A DNA stretch of 64,000 nucleotides from Hymenobacter sp. UV11 (GCF_004684095.1 NZ_SRII01000011.1:1-64000); one strand, 5' to 3'; counted from the first letter of the stretch, positions 17,583 to 26,402 are shown. Numbers and translations: made by a program. Notes: generated by a model not told the origin, from the letters alone.

Positions 17583-18500
17583 CTAACAGCGTTGCGCCCG
17601 TAAGGCCGACGGGGTGGTGCCCGTATGCTTCTTGAACAGGTTGTTGAAATAAGTGGGGTACTCGAAGCCCAGGCCGTACGCAATTTCGGCCGTGCTCCAG
17701 GTGGTGTGCCGCAGCAGGGCCGTGGCCTCGCGCACGAGGCGCTCGGCGATGTGCGCGCCGGTCGTCTTACCCGTCAGCTCGCGCACGGCCCGGTTCAGAT
17801 GGTTGACGTGGACGGAGAGGCAGGCCGCAAAATCCTTGGGCGTGCGCAGCTTCACGCCGTGGTCGGGCGCATCAATGGGAAACTGCTGCTCCAGTAGTTC
17901 CTGAAACAAGGCCACGATGCGGGCCGTGGCGTTCGGGTGCTGAAAATAGGTGGTCTGCGGCTGCATTTTCAGGGTTTCGTGCAGCAGCAGGTGCAGGTAG
18001 GTGCGCAATAAGTCTTGCTTATGGGCGTAGTCGGAAGCCATTTCGTGCAGCATCTGGCGAAACAGCTGGGCCAGCGTGTCAAACTGCTCCTCGTTCACGA
18101 AGGTCACCGGGTCGCTGCCCACCTTGAACAAGGGCGATTCTTGCAGACTGGCGGGCCGCTCGTGGCCGTGCAGGAAGTCTTCCGTGAAGAGGCAGAAGTA
18201 GCCGCCCTGCTCCTGGGAGAGGGGCTCCCAGGCAAACGGCACCAGGGGGTTGGAAAATACCAGGGCGGGCCGGTCCAGCAGCACGCCCCGGCTGGCATAG
18301 TGCAGGTGCCCCGAACCCGTGAGCAGCGAAATCTTGAAGAAGTCGCGCCGGCTGTAGCTCATCTGGCGGTTGCAGAACTGTTGTCGGTCGTACACGTTGA
18401 AGCGGCCCGTCGTGGCCGCCGTGACGTGTTCGGGGCGGGCAGTTGCGGGTGGGCGGCCCGGCGGCCGCAAAAACTGGTCAATGGTTTCGGGGGGAGGCAT
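17583..18500 (-). CDS. AraC-family transcriptional regulator
   Basis: The 305-aa protein has a cupin-like sensor region in the first 190 residues ('GHLHYASRGVLLDRPALVFSNPLVPFAWEP') and a C-terminal double HTH: 'TPKDFAACLSVHVNHLNRAVRELTGKTTGAHIAERLVREATALLRHTTWSTAEIAYGLGFEYPTYFNNLFKKHTGTTPSALR'. The second helix pair carries the family signature. It probably activates the adjacent SDR gene in response to a small molecule that cannot be deduced. Confidence 0.92.
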   Translation of the reverse strand: MPPPETIDQFLRPPGRPPATARPEHVTAATTGRFNVYDRQQFCNRQMSYSRRDFFKISLLTGSGHLHYASRGVLLDRPALVFSNPLVPFAWEPLSQEQGGYFCLFTEDFLHGHERPASLQESPLFKVGSDPVTFVNEEQFDTLAQLFRQMLHEMASDYAHKQDLLRTYLHLLLHETLKMQPQTTYFQHPNATARIVALFQELLEQQFPIDAPDHGVKLRTPKDFAACLSVHVNHLNRAVRELTGKTTGAHIAERLVREATALLRHTTWSTAEIAYGLGFEYPTYFNNLFKKHTGTTPSALRAQRC

Positions 18501-18709
18501 GCTGCAAAAGTAAGCAAATCAAAGCAAGCCACTACGCGGGCCAGGTCGCCGATGCCGTGGCATCGGTTCGACCGCGGCCGTGCTTGGCAACCACTCTTTC
18601 CTTAAAACGGCTACAGCGGTTGCCTTCCTTATTCGACAGGCACCTACTCATCTCTACGGCCGCTCACAAGGGCTTAACGTGCTATGTTTTCCGTTTTCTG
18701 AGAGGGTCC

Positions 18710-18757
18710 CTAAGAGCAAAAGCCCTACCCTTGTAAGGGTAGGGCTTTTGCTCTTAG
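18710..18757. terminator. bidirectional terminator, 23-bp perfect stem
   Basis: The sequence is a near-complete palindrome: 23-bp arms beginning CTAAGAGCAAAAGCCC, with a GT centre. On either strand the stem ends in a T-rich segment. It lies 31 bp after the stop of the small gene at 18788-18931 and serves the minus-strand JAB operon; on the other side is the upstream region of the AraC gene. Confidence 0.85.
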
Positions 18758-18787
18758 CTCTTTACGAAGCCCTTTATGGGCTAGCAG

Positions 18788-18931
18788 TTATTTCTTAAGC
18801 AGTAGTTTGCGAGAAGCTGGTTTTTCATTCCTGCTGCTACGCTTCACCGGCAAAGCTTTGGTTTCCTTCCGCGCTTCTTCAGGAGCAGTGAGGAACTCAC
18901 TGAGCCAATTATCCTGGGCCTTTTCAGACAT
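18788..18931 (-). CDS. small basic protein (47 aa) after the JAB-domain gene
   Basis: The translation is 47 aa, beginning MSEKAQDNWLSEFLTAPEEA and ending RKLLLKK. The N-terminal half is acidic and helical-looking and the C-terminal half strongly basic, so it may bind nucleic acid or a partner protein. It starts 24 bp after the stop of the JAB-domain gene on the same strand and is followed by a strong terminator, so the two look like one transcription unit. I do not recognise a family; coding potential is inferred from position and sensible composition. Confidence 0.5.
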   Translation of the reverse strand: MSEKAQDNWLSEFLTAPEEARKETKALPVKRSSRNEKPASRKLLLKK

Positions 18932-18954
18932 GAAAGCAAAGGGAGACGGAAGGT

Positions 18955-19557
18955 TCATGACAGTACAACTGTGTTGTAAGGCAAATGTAGCTTATTTACG
19001 AGAGTCACCGCGAATTTGCCCAGGCGAACGTTGATTTTCCGCTTTAAAGCAGCTGGGTAATCTTCCGGGGCTGTCCCGGGCATACCAAACTTAGTCTTTA
19101 GTCGATTGAACTCGCTCACGCATAGCTGTTCGCATTCCTGGGTGGCCCAGCCACCAGCGGGTCGGGTTAGGACGTGCACCACGGGCGGCTCCAGATTAGA
19201 AACGGCTCGGATTTGCAACAGGTTCAAATGGTGCGCCGTTCGTACGTCGCGCCAGCTGAATCCCGTGCCTGCCGGATGATTATGGGTCATGTATCCTCCT
19301 TGCGCTTGCCCTACCTGTTGAGTGGTAAATTCCACGCTGGAATCACTGCCCTGCAACCTGAGCACTTCCTCCCCTTCGGCATCGAGCACAACGCAGACCT
19401 CCATTGGTAAGGAAGCAATCTGTCGCTCAATAGCCTGCAATTTCTCCTCAACGGACAAGTTAGGCGGAACAGCGAGAGCAGCTAAGTCAAAATCGGCTTC
19501 AGGAGTCGGTACAACCGGCCTACTAGCTGAAGACGAAGGGCTGGCATTTTTAGCCAT
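18955..19557 (-). CDS. JAB/MPN-like metallopeptidase-fold protein
   Basis: The 200-aa product from MAKNASPSSSASRP has an acidic linker, a helix ('SVEEKLQAIERQIASL') and then strands carrying 'VCVVLDAEGEEVLRLQG' and 'GGYMTHNHPAGTGFSWRDVRTAH'. The HNHP...S..D string closely resembles the JAMM/RadC zinc motif, with one residue fewer between the second His and the Ser than in RadC. An upstream Glu is present. It is likely a deubiquitinase-like or RadC-like metallopeptidase, or a non-catalytic relative. The in-frame extension to 19731 looks like a fortuitous hydrophobic stretch. The 47-aa gene downstream is its probable operon partner. Confidence 0.6.
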   Translation of the reverse strand: MAKNASPSSSASRPVVPTPEADFDLAALAVPPNLSVEEKLQAIERQIASLPMEVCVVLDAEGEEVLRLQGSDSSVEFTTQQVGQAQGGYMTHNHPAGTGFSWRDVRTAHHLNLLQIRAVSNLEPPVVHVLTRPAGGWATQECEQLCVSEFNRLKTKFGMPGTAPEDYPAALKRKINVRLGKFAVTLVNKLHLPYNTVVLS

Positions 19558-19952
19558 TAAAAGAAGATTGTTTCGATGACCTACTTCTTTCCAGGCAGAG
19601 CAGCTAAAGAAGTAAGGTAGTTGGTTAAGCAAAACTACCGACGCGAGCCGGTTGGCTAGCATCAGGTTCAGTAACTGAGCGAGACCTGAAAACAGCAGGA
19701 TAAGTAGGCTAGTGGAACGCCTTGCAGGCAAGCGACGACCGCTTGGCGAGTACGAACGCGCTTATAGGGCGTCTCTTTAGAAAACGGAAATAGCGCACGC
19801 GAAGCGGCTGCCCACCCGCCTTGGCGCACAAACTCCGCTGTTGCCGCCCATTCAATGGTCCGCTACTCGTAGGCACTTCCTAACGCCGCCCACCAAGTTC
19901 CCGGTGAAAGGGCTTCCTTACTTTTGGTTACGCCTTTCCCCGTATTGCTGCT
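19558..19952. other. 395-bp divergent intergenic region
   Basis: This region separates the minus-strand JAB operon from the plus-strand histidine kinase and must hold both promoters, which I cannot place. At 19757-19800, minus strand, it contains GCTATTTCCGTTTTCT, related to motifs at about 18671-18711 and 23319-23360. Confidence 0.35.
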
Positions 19953-22820
19953 ATGACTCCTGCGGTTCCCCTTACCGATTTATTTGCGCCGGAAGACTGG
20001 ATGGCGTTACTCGACGTGTCACTGACCGGCATTCACCTGGTGCGCCCGGTGTATGAGCCGGACGGTTCTACCATCACCGACTTTGCCATTGAGTACCTCA
20101 ATCCCGCCGCGCAGCGCATGACGGGCCTCGCCGAGCAGCCGGGCGGCACGCTGCTGGGCCGCTTTCCCCACGCCCTGGCCGAGGGGATTTTTGCCTACTA
20201 CCAGCGGGTATTTGAGACGGGCGAGCTGCTGACCTACGAAACCAACTACCAGGCCGACGGCTTGGATAACTTCTTTAAACTTAGCGCCCGGCGCAGCGGG
20301 GTGCACCTGCTGGTGAGCTTCACCGATACCAGCGACCAGGACCGCAGCGCCGTCGAGCAAGCGCTGCGCGACAGCCAGGTTCGGGAGCAGACCGCCCGGG
20401 CCGAGGCCGAAGCCGAGCGCCAGCGCTTCTACCAGGTGCTGTTGCAGCTGCCGGCCAGCGTGGCCATCAACCGCGGTCCCGCCCACGTCTACGAACTGGT
20501 CAACCCGCGCTACCAGCAGCTGTTTCGCAGCCGCCCCCTATTGGGCCGGCCTATTCGGGAGGCGGTGCCCGAGCTGCTGGGCCAGGGTATTCTCGAAAAG
20601 TTGGACCACGTGTATCAAACTGGCGAAGCGCATTACGACCTAGAGCAGGAAACGTGGGTGGACATCACCGACAGCGGTCAGCCGGAGCGCCGCTTTTACA
20701 ACGTGTTGTTTCACCCTCTGCGCGACGCGCAGGACCGGGTCGATGGGCTGCTCAACTTCGCCTACGACGTCACGGACCAGGTGCTGGCCCGCCAGCAGGT
20801 CGAGCACCTGAATCAGGAGCTTGAAGCCCGCGTGCAGCAGCGCACCCAGCAGACCCTAGCCCTGCAAGCCGACTTGCTGGCCGCCGCCCAGCGCCAGGCG
20901 CAGGCGCGCGAAACGTTCTACCAGGTCTTCGAGCAAACGCCGGCGGCCATTTGCATTCAGCGCGGCCCCGCGCACCGCTACGAGTACGCCAATCAGGCTT
21001 ACCGGGACTTCTTCCCCGGCCGGGAGATACTCGGCCAATCCGTCGCCGAGGCCCTGCCCGAAACGGTGAACAGTGGCGTGGTGGCCCTGCTCGACCACGT
21101 GTACCAGACTGGCGAAACCTACAATGGGGTGGAGCTGCCCTTACTCATTGCCCAGCCCGAGGGGCCGCCCCGGCAGATGTACTTCACCTTCACCTACCAG
21201 GCCCTGCGCGAGAACGGGCAGATTGTGGGCATTTCCACCTTCGCCTATAACGTGGCCGAGCAGGTGTACGCCCGCCAGCAGGGTGAGGCGGAGCGCCAGC
21301 GCTTGAAGCGCCTGTTCATGCAAGCCCCGGCGGCCATCTGCATTCTCGCCGGGACGGACCTGGTGTACGAGCTAGTGAACCCCGGCTACCAGGCCCTGTT
21401 TCCCGGCCGCGAGCTGTTGGGCAAGCCCCTGCTGGAGGCCTTGCCGGAAATCGCCGACAACCGGGTGTACGAGACCTTTCGCCAGGTGTACGACACGGGC
21501 TGCTCGCACGAGGAGCAGGCCCTGCTCATTCCGCTGGCCCGGCCCACAGATGGAGTGCTGGAAGACCGTTACTTCCGCTACGTGCAGCAGCCGCGCTACG
21601 CGGCGGAGGGTCGCATCGACGGGGTGCTCGTGTTTGCGTTCGAAGTCACCGAGCAGGTGCAGGCCCGGCAGGCAGCCGAGGCCAGCACCCGCCAACTACG
21701 CCTCATCACCGATGCGCTGCCCGTACTCATCGGCTACCTCGACCAGGACGAGAAGTACCGGTTTGCCAACCGCGCCTACGAACCCTGGTTCAACGTGCGC
21801 GCTGCCGACCTGCTGGGCCGGCCCATCCGCGAGGTGGCCGGGCCGCTGGCCTACCCCCACATTGCGCCCTATCTGCGGCGGGCGCTGGCTGGCGAAGCGG
21901 TCGAATTCGAAGTGGAAATGCCCTTTCGACCCCATTTTACCAAGCATATCCATACCAGCTATATTCCCGACGTGCAGCACGGCACCGTCCGGGGCATCTA
22001 CACCCTGGTCACCGATGTCACCGACCAGGTCCACGCCCGCCAGCAGGTGCAGGACCTGAACGAGAAGTTGGCGGCTATCAACGAGGAGCTGACGGCTACC
22101 AATGCGGAACTGCATGAAAGTAACACCCAGCTCACGCGCACCAACGTGGAGCTGGACACGTTCGTCTACACAGCCTCGCACGACCTGAAAGCGCCCATCA
22201 CCAACATCGAGGGCATCGTGCTGGCCCTGCGCGACACACTGCCAGCTCCTGTACAGCAGGACGAAATGGTGGCTCACCTGCTGGACTTGCTCAACCAAAC
22301 GGTGGCGCGCTTTCAGGTTACCATCACCCAGCTCACCGATATCTCCCGACTGCAATTAGCTCACACGGGGCTCGCCGAGCCGGTCGAGCTGGCCCGCGTC
22401 GTGGAAGACGTGCGGCTGGATTTGGCCCCGGCCCTGGTCGCCGCCGGCACGCAGCTCACGGTGGAGGTCGCCCCCGAGCTGGTCGTATCCTTCTCGCCAG
22501 CCAACCTGCGCAGCATCGTCTACAACCTGCTCAGCAATGCCGCCAAGTACCGCGCTTTTGACCGGCCCTCCCAGGTACGCATCCACGCCGAACAGACCGG
22601 ACAGGGCGTGGTGCTCACGGTGCAGGACAATGGCCTGGGTATGAGCGAGGTGCAGCAGCGGCAGCTCTTTGGTCTATTCCAGCGCCTGCATACCCACGTC
22701 GAGGGCACGGGCGTCGGCCTCTATATTACCAAACGGCTCATTGAAAACGCCGGCGGCACCATCGCCGTGCAGAGCCAGCCCGATGCGGGCACCACATTCA
22801 CGGTCACTTTCCCCGCGTAA
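19953..22820 (+). CDS. multi-PAS sensor histidine kinase
   Basis: The 955-aa protein has no membrane segment and so is probably a soluble sensor. It contains about five successive PAS domains (roughly 10-130, 150-280, 315-435, 445-570 and 580-700), recognisable by repeats such as 'INRGPAHVYELVNPRYQQLF', 'IQRGPAHRYEYANQAYRDFFPGREILG' and 'ILAGTDLVYELVNPGYQALFPGRELLG'. A coiled coil 'LNEKLAAINEELTATNAELHESN' leads to the HisKA domain with phospho-acceptor H743 in 'TASHDLKAPITNIEG'. The HATPase domain has the N box 'IVYNLLSNAAKY', 'DNGLGM' and 'GTGVGLYITKRLIE'. PAS repeats 2-4 are very alike, suggesting internal duplication. The response regulator follows 21 bp later. Confidence 0.94.
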   Translation: MTPAVPLTDLFAPEDWMALLDVSLTGIHLVRPVYEPDGSTITDFAIEYLNPAAQRMTGLAEQPGGTLLGRFPHALAEGIFAYYQRVFETGELLTYETNYQADGLDNFFKLSARRSGVHLLVSFTDTSDQDRSAVEQALRDSQVREQTARAEAEAERQRFYQVLLQLPASVAINRGPAHVYELVNPRYQQLFRSRPLLGRPIREAVPELLGQGILEKLDHVYQTGEAHYDLEQETWVDITDSGQPERRFYNVLFHPLRDAQDRVDGLLNFAYDVTDQVLARQQVEHLNQELEARVQQRTQQTLALQADLLAAAQRQAQARETFYQVFEQTPAAICIQRGPAHRYEYANQAYRDFFPGREILGQSVAEALPETVNSGVVALLDHVYQTGETYNGVELPLLIAQPEGPPRQMYFTFTYQALRENGQIVGISTFAYNVAEQVYARQQGEAERQRLKRLFMQAPAAICILAGTDLVYELVNPGYQALFPGRELLGKPLLEALPEIADNRVYETFRQVYDTGCSHEEQALLIPLARPTDGVLEDRYFRYVQQPRYAAEGRIDGVLVFAFEVTEQVQARQAAEASTRQLRLITDALPVLIGYLDQDEKYRFANRAYEPWFNVRAADLLGRPIREVAGPLAYPHIAPYLRRALAGEAVEFEVEMPFRPHFTKHIHTSYIPDVQHGTVRGIYTLVTDVTDQVHARQQVQDLNEKLAAINEELTATNAELHESNTQLTRTNVELDTFVYTASHDLKAPITNIEGIVLALRDTLPAPVQQDEMVAHLLDLLNQTVARFQVTITQLTDISRLQLAHTGLAEPVELARVVEDVRLDLAPALVAAGTQLTVEVAPELVVSFSPANLRSIVYNLLSNAAKYRAFDRPSQVRIHAEQTGQGVVLTVQDNGLGMSEVQQRQLFGLFQRLHTHVEGTGVGLYITKRLIENAGGTIAVQSQPDAGTTFTVTFPA

Positions 22821-22841
22821 TCCCCCGCTGTCTCCCATTTT

Positions 22842-23276
22842 ATGCCCGTCTTAACGAGTGTGCTGCTGGTCGATGACGACCCCACAACCAATTTCCTCAA
22901 TAAACTCCTGCTCACCCGCATGGGCGTGGCCGAGCAGGTACTCGTGGCCGAAAACGGCGAGCAGGCCCTGCGCACACTCAACTACGCGTGTGGTGAGCCG
23001 ACCGACCCGACGTGTCCCCGCCTTATCCTGCTGGACATGAATATGCCGGTGCTCAACGGCATGGCCTTCCTAGAAGCTTACGTGCAGATGCCACTGGCCC
23101 AACGGTACGCTATTGTCATTGTTATGCTTACCACCTCGCTGCACCCGGTAGACCTGGCCCGGGCGCAGGAGTTGCCCATTGCCGGTTTTCTCAACAAGCC
23201 TCTAACGAAGGAAAAAGTCACTGCCTTGCTGGAGAAGCACTTTGCTCCACCTCCAACGACTTCCTTGACAGAGTAG
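22842..23276 (+). CDS. single-domain (CheY-like) response regulator
   Basis: The 144-aa protein consists of a receiver domain only: the acidic pocket 'LLVDDDP' at residues 8-14, phospho-acceptor D65 in 'LILLDMNMPVLNG', the switch Thr in 'VMLTTSLHP' and the conserved Lys in 'AGFLNKPLTKE'. No DNA-binding output is present, so it relays phosphate or binds a partner. It is co-directional with the kinase 21 bp upstream, and the two form a two-component pair. Confidence 0.93.
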   Translation: MPVLTSVLLVDDDPTTNFLNKLLLTRMGVAEQVLVAENGEQALRTLNYACGEPTDPTCPRLILLDMNMPVLNGMAFLEAYVQMPLAQRYAIVIVMLTTSLHPVDLARAQELPIAGFLNKPLTKEKVTALLEKHFAPPPTTSLTE

Positions 23277-23421
23277 GTTGGCCAACCCTGCTTTTAGTGA
23301 ACCGAAGCGGGGTGCTGCTGCTTAACGTGCTACTTCTTCCGTTTTCCGAGACGACCCCTTTCTGCTCTTTTATCCCCCTAAGAGGCCTTACTTATGTGGG
23401 GCCTTCTTATTTTACAACAGC

Positions 23422-23465
23422 ATGAAAAAATTTAGAGTTGTCCTGGAAGTAGAAGTTAGCGAAAC
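23422..23465 (+). pseudogene. 5' stub of a gene cut by IS3-family element 2
   Basis: The frame starting ATG at 23422 reads MKKFRVVLEVEVSE and then runs into the IS end at 23466. It looks like the beginning of a small cytosolic protein. The sequence on the other side of the IS is from a different gene type, so the rest of this gene has been lost. Confidence 0.4.
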
Positions 23466-23495
23466 TGAGGTGGTCGGGTAGAAATGGACACCGAG

Positions 23496-24413
23496 CTAAG
23501 GTAGGTTGAAAAGGTAGTGGAGTTCGACTTCGAGCGGGGTGCAGTAGCCCAGGGCAGCGTGTAGGCGCTGCGTGTTGTAGTAATGGTCGAGGTACTCGGC
23601 CAGTTCGAGCCGGGCCTCTTCCAGGTCAGCAAAGCAGGCGCCGCGGGGCAGCAGCTCAGTTTTGAGCGTGCTCCAGCCGCTCTCAGCTAGCGCATTATCG
23701 TAGGGGTTGCCGGGCCGGCTTAGGCTGGCAATCGCCTGGGTGCGGTCCAGGAGTTGGGTAAAGGCGTCACTGGTGTACTGGCTGCCGCGGTCGGCATGCA
23801 CGAGCAGACCGGGCGGGGGCTGGCAGACCGCCACGGCCCGGTTAAAAGCGGTCATAATTAGGTCCGTGTGCAGCGACTCGCTCACGTGCCAGCCCACCAC
23901 GCGCCGGGAAAAAGCATCGCGCCAGCAGGCCAGGTAGGCCCAGTGCCCGGCAGCCAGGGCTAGGTAGGTGATGTCGCCCACCCAAATTTGGTTTGGGGCG
24001 GTGGCCGCAGGCCAGGTGGCGAGCTTGTTGGCGGCGGCGATGGCCCGCGGATCAGCTTGGGTAGTGCGCGGGGGCCGGGAACCGGCGCGCGTGCAGAGGG
24101 CCCGTAAGCCACTGGCGCTGAGCCAGCCGCGCAAACGCTGCCGGCCCACGGTGTGGCCTTCGCGCCGCAGTTGGGCGCGCAACCGGCGTTGGCCATAGCG
24201 ACCGGCATGGGTGGTGAAGACGCGCTGAGCAGCCACTTGCCAGGCGGCAAGCGCGGACTCGACCGCCGCCATAGGGACGCGCTTCTGCCACGCGTAGTAG
24301 CTGGGACTGACGCCTAGCAGCCGGCACTGCTGCCGCACGGGCCAGCCGGGAGCGTGTAAGGCAATGAAAGCGAAGCGTTTCATCGACCCGTCGGTTGCGA
24401 AAATGCGCGTCAA
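23496..24413 (-). CDS. IS3-family transposase OrfB
   Basis: This 305-codon frame encodes an HTH_21 segment followed by the rve integrase core with all three catalytic acidic residues in context: 'QIWVGDITYLALA', 'LLVHADRGSQYTS' and 'GWSTLKTELLPRG'. Translation is expected mainly as an OrfAB fusion by -1 frameshifting. If made alone, MKRFAFIALHAPG (about ten codons in) is a plausible start. No interruption is visible, so this copy could be active. Confidence 0.92.
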   Translation of the reverse strand: MTRIFATDGSMKRFAFIALHAPGWPVRQQCRLLGVSPSYYAWQKRVPMAAVESALAAWQVAAQRVFTTHAGRYGQRRLRAQLRREGHTVGRQRLRGWLSASGLRALCTRAGSRPPRTTQADPRAIAAANKLATWPAATAPNQIWVGDITYLALAAGHWAYLACWRDAFSRRVVGWHVSESLHTDLIMTAFNRAVAVCQPPPGLLVHADRGSQYTSDAFTQLLDRTQAIASLSRPGNPYDNALAESGWSTLKTELLPRGACFADLEEARLELAEYLDHYYNTQRLHAALGYCTPLEVELHYLFNLP

Positions 24414-24428
24414 GCATTTGGGTGATGG

Positions 24429-24707
24429 TCAGCGCTTTTTTAAAATATCACGCTCCATTTCAGCGCGGACCAGCTGAGCCCGCAACTGCTTGTTTTCTAG
24501 CTCCAGCGCGTCGCTGCCGGCTGGACGAGCGGCTTGCCGGCGGGCCGCCCGCACCCATTTGCCTAACACGGCCTCGCTCATACCTAACGCCTGCGCGACC
24601 CGTGCCGCCATCTGCCCATCTTGGTTCACGCGGCGGACTGCCTCGGTCCGAAAGGCCGCATCATACGTGGTTCGTGGCCGTTTACCGGCTGGTTTTGCTG
24701 CTTCCAT
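24429..24707 (-). CDS. IS3-family transposase OrfA
   Basis: The 92-aa protein has an HTH ('YDAAFRTEAVRRVNQDGQMAARVAQALGMSEAVLGKWV') and a leucine-zipper-like helix ('ELENKQLRAQLVRAEMERDILKK'). It ends just after an A6G slippery run that would allow frameshifting into OrfB. It binds the terminal repeats during transposition. Confidence 0.9.
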   Translation of the reverse strand: MEAAKPAGKRPRTTYDAAFRTEAVRRVNQDGQMAARVAQALGMSEAVLGKWVRAARRQAARPAGSDALELENKQLRAQLVRAEMERDILKKR

Positions 24708-24756
24708 GACAAGGGAAAGTTACTTTCTCCGTGTCCATTTCTACCCGACCACCTCA

Positions 24757-24908
24757 CTTTGAGCAACAACGTGTTTATGGACGTTCGGGCCAATACCGAC
24801 CGCGAGTTTACCCCCGGCTTCCGCTACATGGTCAGCAAGTACGCTTCGCTCAGCACCAACTACGACAACCAATACGGCTGGGGCGCGGGCCTCGCTTTCC
24901 ACTATTAG
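24757..24908 (+). pseudogene. 3' fragment of an outer-membrane beta-barrel protein
   Basis: About 49 codons remain to the TAG at 24908, reading through 'NNVFMDVRANTDREFTPGFRYMVSKYASLSTNYDNQYGWGAGLAFHY'-type alternating strands in separate short pieces and ending in a terminal Tyr, the usual barrel-insertion signal. The upstream part has been removed, with IS3 element 2 now at the break. The family is not certain; metal-resistance outer-membrane proteins have similar ends. Confidence 0.55.
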
Positions 24909-24920
24909 ATTAGGGTATGC

Positions 24921-25442
24921 TTATTTGGGACTTTTGGTGCCGGCCGTTTTGGCTTCCCGCTTGCGGCGGCGCTCGGCGCGTTCCTGCTCCAACTGCTCCC
25001 ACCGCTTAGATTCATTTTTCGCCTCGGCTTCGTAGCGGGCATATTCGGCCGTGTAGTAGGCCCGGCGCTGTTCTATGTACTGCTGGGCAGTAACTACCTC
25101 CTGACCAAACCGCTCCACAATAGGCACTTCGGTCCCGATGCTAAGCTTTAGCTCATCCTGGGTGTGCGAGCTGTGCTGCCAAATAAGCAGGTGTAGCTGG
25201 CCGGTCTGATTGTCCTGTATAAAAGGCTTGATAGCCTTAGCCATGAACTTAGCGTCAAAGCCCTTAAAATGCGTATCAAGCACGAAGCGCAGCATTTCCT
25301 GGTCATGCTTCCAGTCGCTGAGCGATACGCTGACATACAGCATATTGTCACGAAATTCATCGAACCCGTGGCGATTGTGGAAGCTTAAAGGCGGCTCAGC
25401 ACCGAAGTGCTTGTAGCCAGTGCAAGTGAAGAATGAAATCAT
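24921..25442 (-). CDS. uncharacterised protein with C-terminal coiled coil
   Basis: This 173-aa protein is not recognised. The first 115 residues are a globular mix of strands and helices ('LYVSVSLSDWKHDQEMLRFVLDTHFKGFDAKFMAKAIKPFIQDNQTGQLHLLIWQ'). The last 55 are a highly charged helix rich in Glu, Arg and Lys ('YEAEAKNESKRWEQLEQERAERRRKREAK'). There is no signal peptide or membrane segment. It lies just downstream of the exported protein gene at 25482-26402 on the same strand (39-bp gap), so they may be co-transcribed. Confidence 0.6.
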   Translation of the reverse strand: MISFFTCTGYKHFGAEPPLSFHNRHGFDEFRDNMLYVSVSLSDWKHDQEMLRFVLDTHFKGFDAKFMAKAIKPFIQDNQTGQLHLLIWQHSSHTQDELKLSIGTEVPIVERFGQEVVTAQQYIEQRRAYYTAEYARYEAEAKNESKRWEQLEQERAERRRKREAKTAGTKSPK

Positions 25443-25481
25443 AGGAACTTAGTATTTTTTTCCGCTAGGCAGCCTAAAGGC

Positions 25482-26402
25482 TTACTTGCAGGCCTGCACT
25501 AAGGCGCTTACGCTCAGCGTAGCTGTGGCGTCGGTGGTGTAGTTGTCATTGTTCACGCATACGAAAAGCTGTCGTGTGCCTGGCGGCAGGGTGATGGGCC
25601 GGGTTTCCTTGGGCGTATTCGCCGCCGCTCGTAGGCAGGCGCTCGTGATGGTCCCTTTCGTGGCCATAAACTGGTTGGCTGCAGCCGGGTCGAGGGTAAC
25701 GTACCAATGGCACTTGGTGCTGACCGTGGGCGGGGCGCTGTTGCCCTGTCGGGTCAGGGCCGAAGCTGCCGTGCCCAGCAGGGCCGGAGCCGCCGAGCCG
25801 CCGCTGCCCACCACCGCTGCCATGGCCAGGGCCGTGGACCACGACACCGGCGGCTGGCCTTCATCACGCACGTCGAGCTTGTAGACGACGCCCACTGTGC
25901 CAGCCGGAATATCGACCGTGAACACCGTGCGGCTGGAGTGCATACAGTTGCTGCAATGGATGGCGGCGGTGCTCAGCGGCAGCGCCTCCATGAGGCGGGC
26001 GGCGCACTTGATTTCACGCCCGTCGGGCTGCCAACTGCGAAAGTCTGCCTGCTGCACTCCGTTTATATATGTCCCCCGAAAGCTGACCTGGCCATTCTCA
26101 TGCCAGCCGCAGCACAGGCCCATGGGCTTATCGGGCTTTTCGGCGGCTATTTTGCCTTCCCACTGCTTTTTCCAGGAAGGATAAAAGTAGTCGCGCACGG
26201 TGCCCACCGTTTTGCCAGTTGCGTCGCGGTGGGCAATGCGGGCGTAGGAAACTTCTTCCAGGGTTTCAGTGCGCTCCCAATCCCGGTCGAAATACACGGT
26301 GTCGGCCGGGGGTAAGCTCACGGCGGCCGGCTTGGGGCGCTGGGCCAGCGCGGGAAGGCTTATAATAAGGAGTAAGAACGGTAGAAAGTAGCGTTGCGTC
26401 AT
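25482..26402 (-). CDS. exported protein with MORN/YwqK-like repeats
   Basis: The 306-aa protein starts with a clear signal peptide (MTQRYFLPFLLLIISLPALAQ). Residues 30-140 contain tandem short beta units with 'GKTVGTVRDYFYPSWKKQWEGKI', 'GWHENGQVSFRGTYINGVQQADFRSWQPDGREI', typical of YwqK/MORN-type antitoxin-repeat proteins. The C-terminal part has a hydrophobic Ala/Gly segment ('WSTALAMAAVVGSGGSAAPALLGTAASALT') followed by 'TRQLFVCVNNDNYTTDATATLSVSALVQACK'. Its function is unknown; it is likely periplasmic or outer-membrane associated. Confidence 0.6.
   Translation of the reverse strand: MTQRYFLPFLLLIISLPALAQRPKPAAVSLPPADTVYFDRDWERTETLEEVSYARIAHRDATGKTVGTVRDYFYPSWKKQWEGKIAAEKPDKPMGLCCGWHENGQVSFRGTYINGVQQADFRSWQPDGREIKCAARLMEALPLSTAAIHCSNCMHSSRTVFTVDIPAGTVGVVYKLDVRDEGQPPVSWSTALAMAAVVGSGGSAAPALLGTAASALTRQGNSAPPTVSTKCHWYVTLDPAAANQFMATKGTITSACLRAAANTPKETRPITLPPGTRQLFVCVNNDNYTTDATATLSVSALVQACK

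Larger units (their letters stand above)
23466..24756 (-). mobile_element. IS3-family insertion sequence 2, apparently intact
   Basis: This 1291-bp element has perfect 26-bp inverted repeats beginning TGAGGTGGTCGGGTAGAAAT. It encodes intact orfA and orfB on the minus strand with a TTTTAAAAAAG slippery run near the end of orfA. The flanking bases (GAAAC on the left, CTTTG on the right) show no target duplication, and the flanking fragments belong to unrelated genes. That fits an IS-mediated deletion or rearrangement after insertion. Confidence 0.93.

Noticed and set aside
18807..19034. 75-codon plus-strand frame over the JAB operon
   Set aside because: It is antisense to the more convincing 47-aa and JAB genes.
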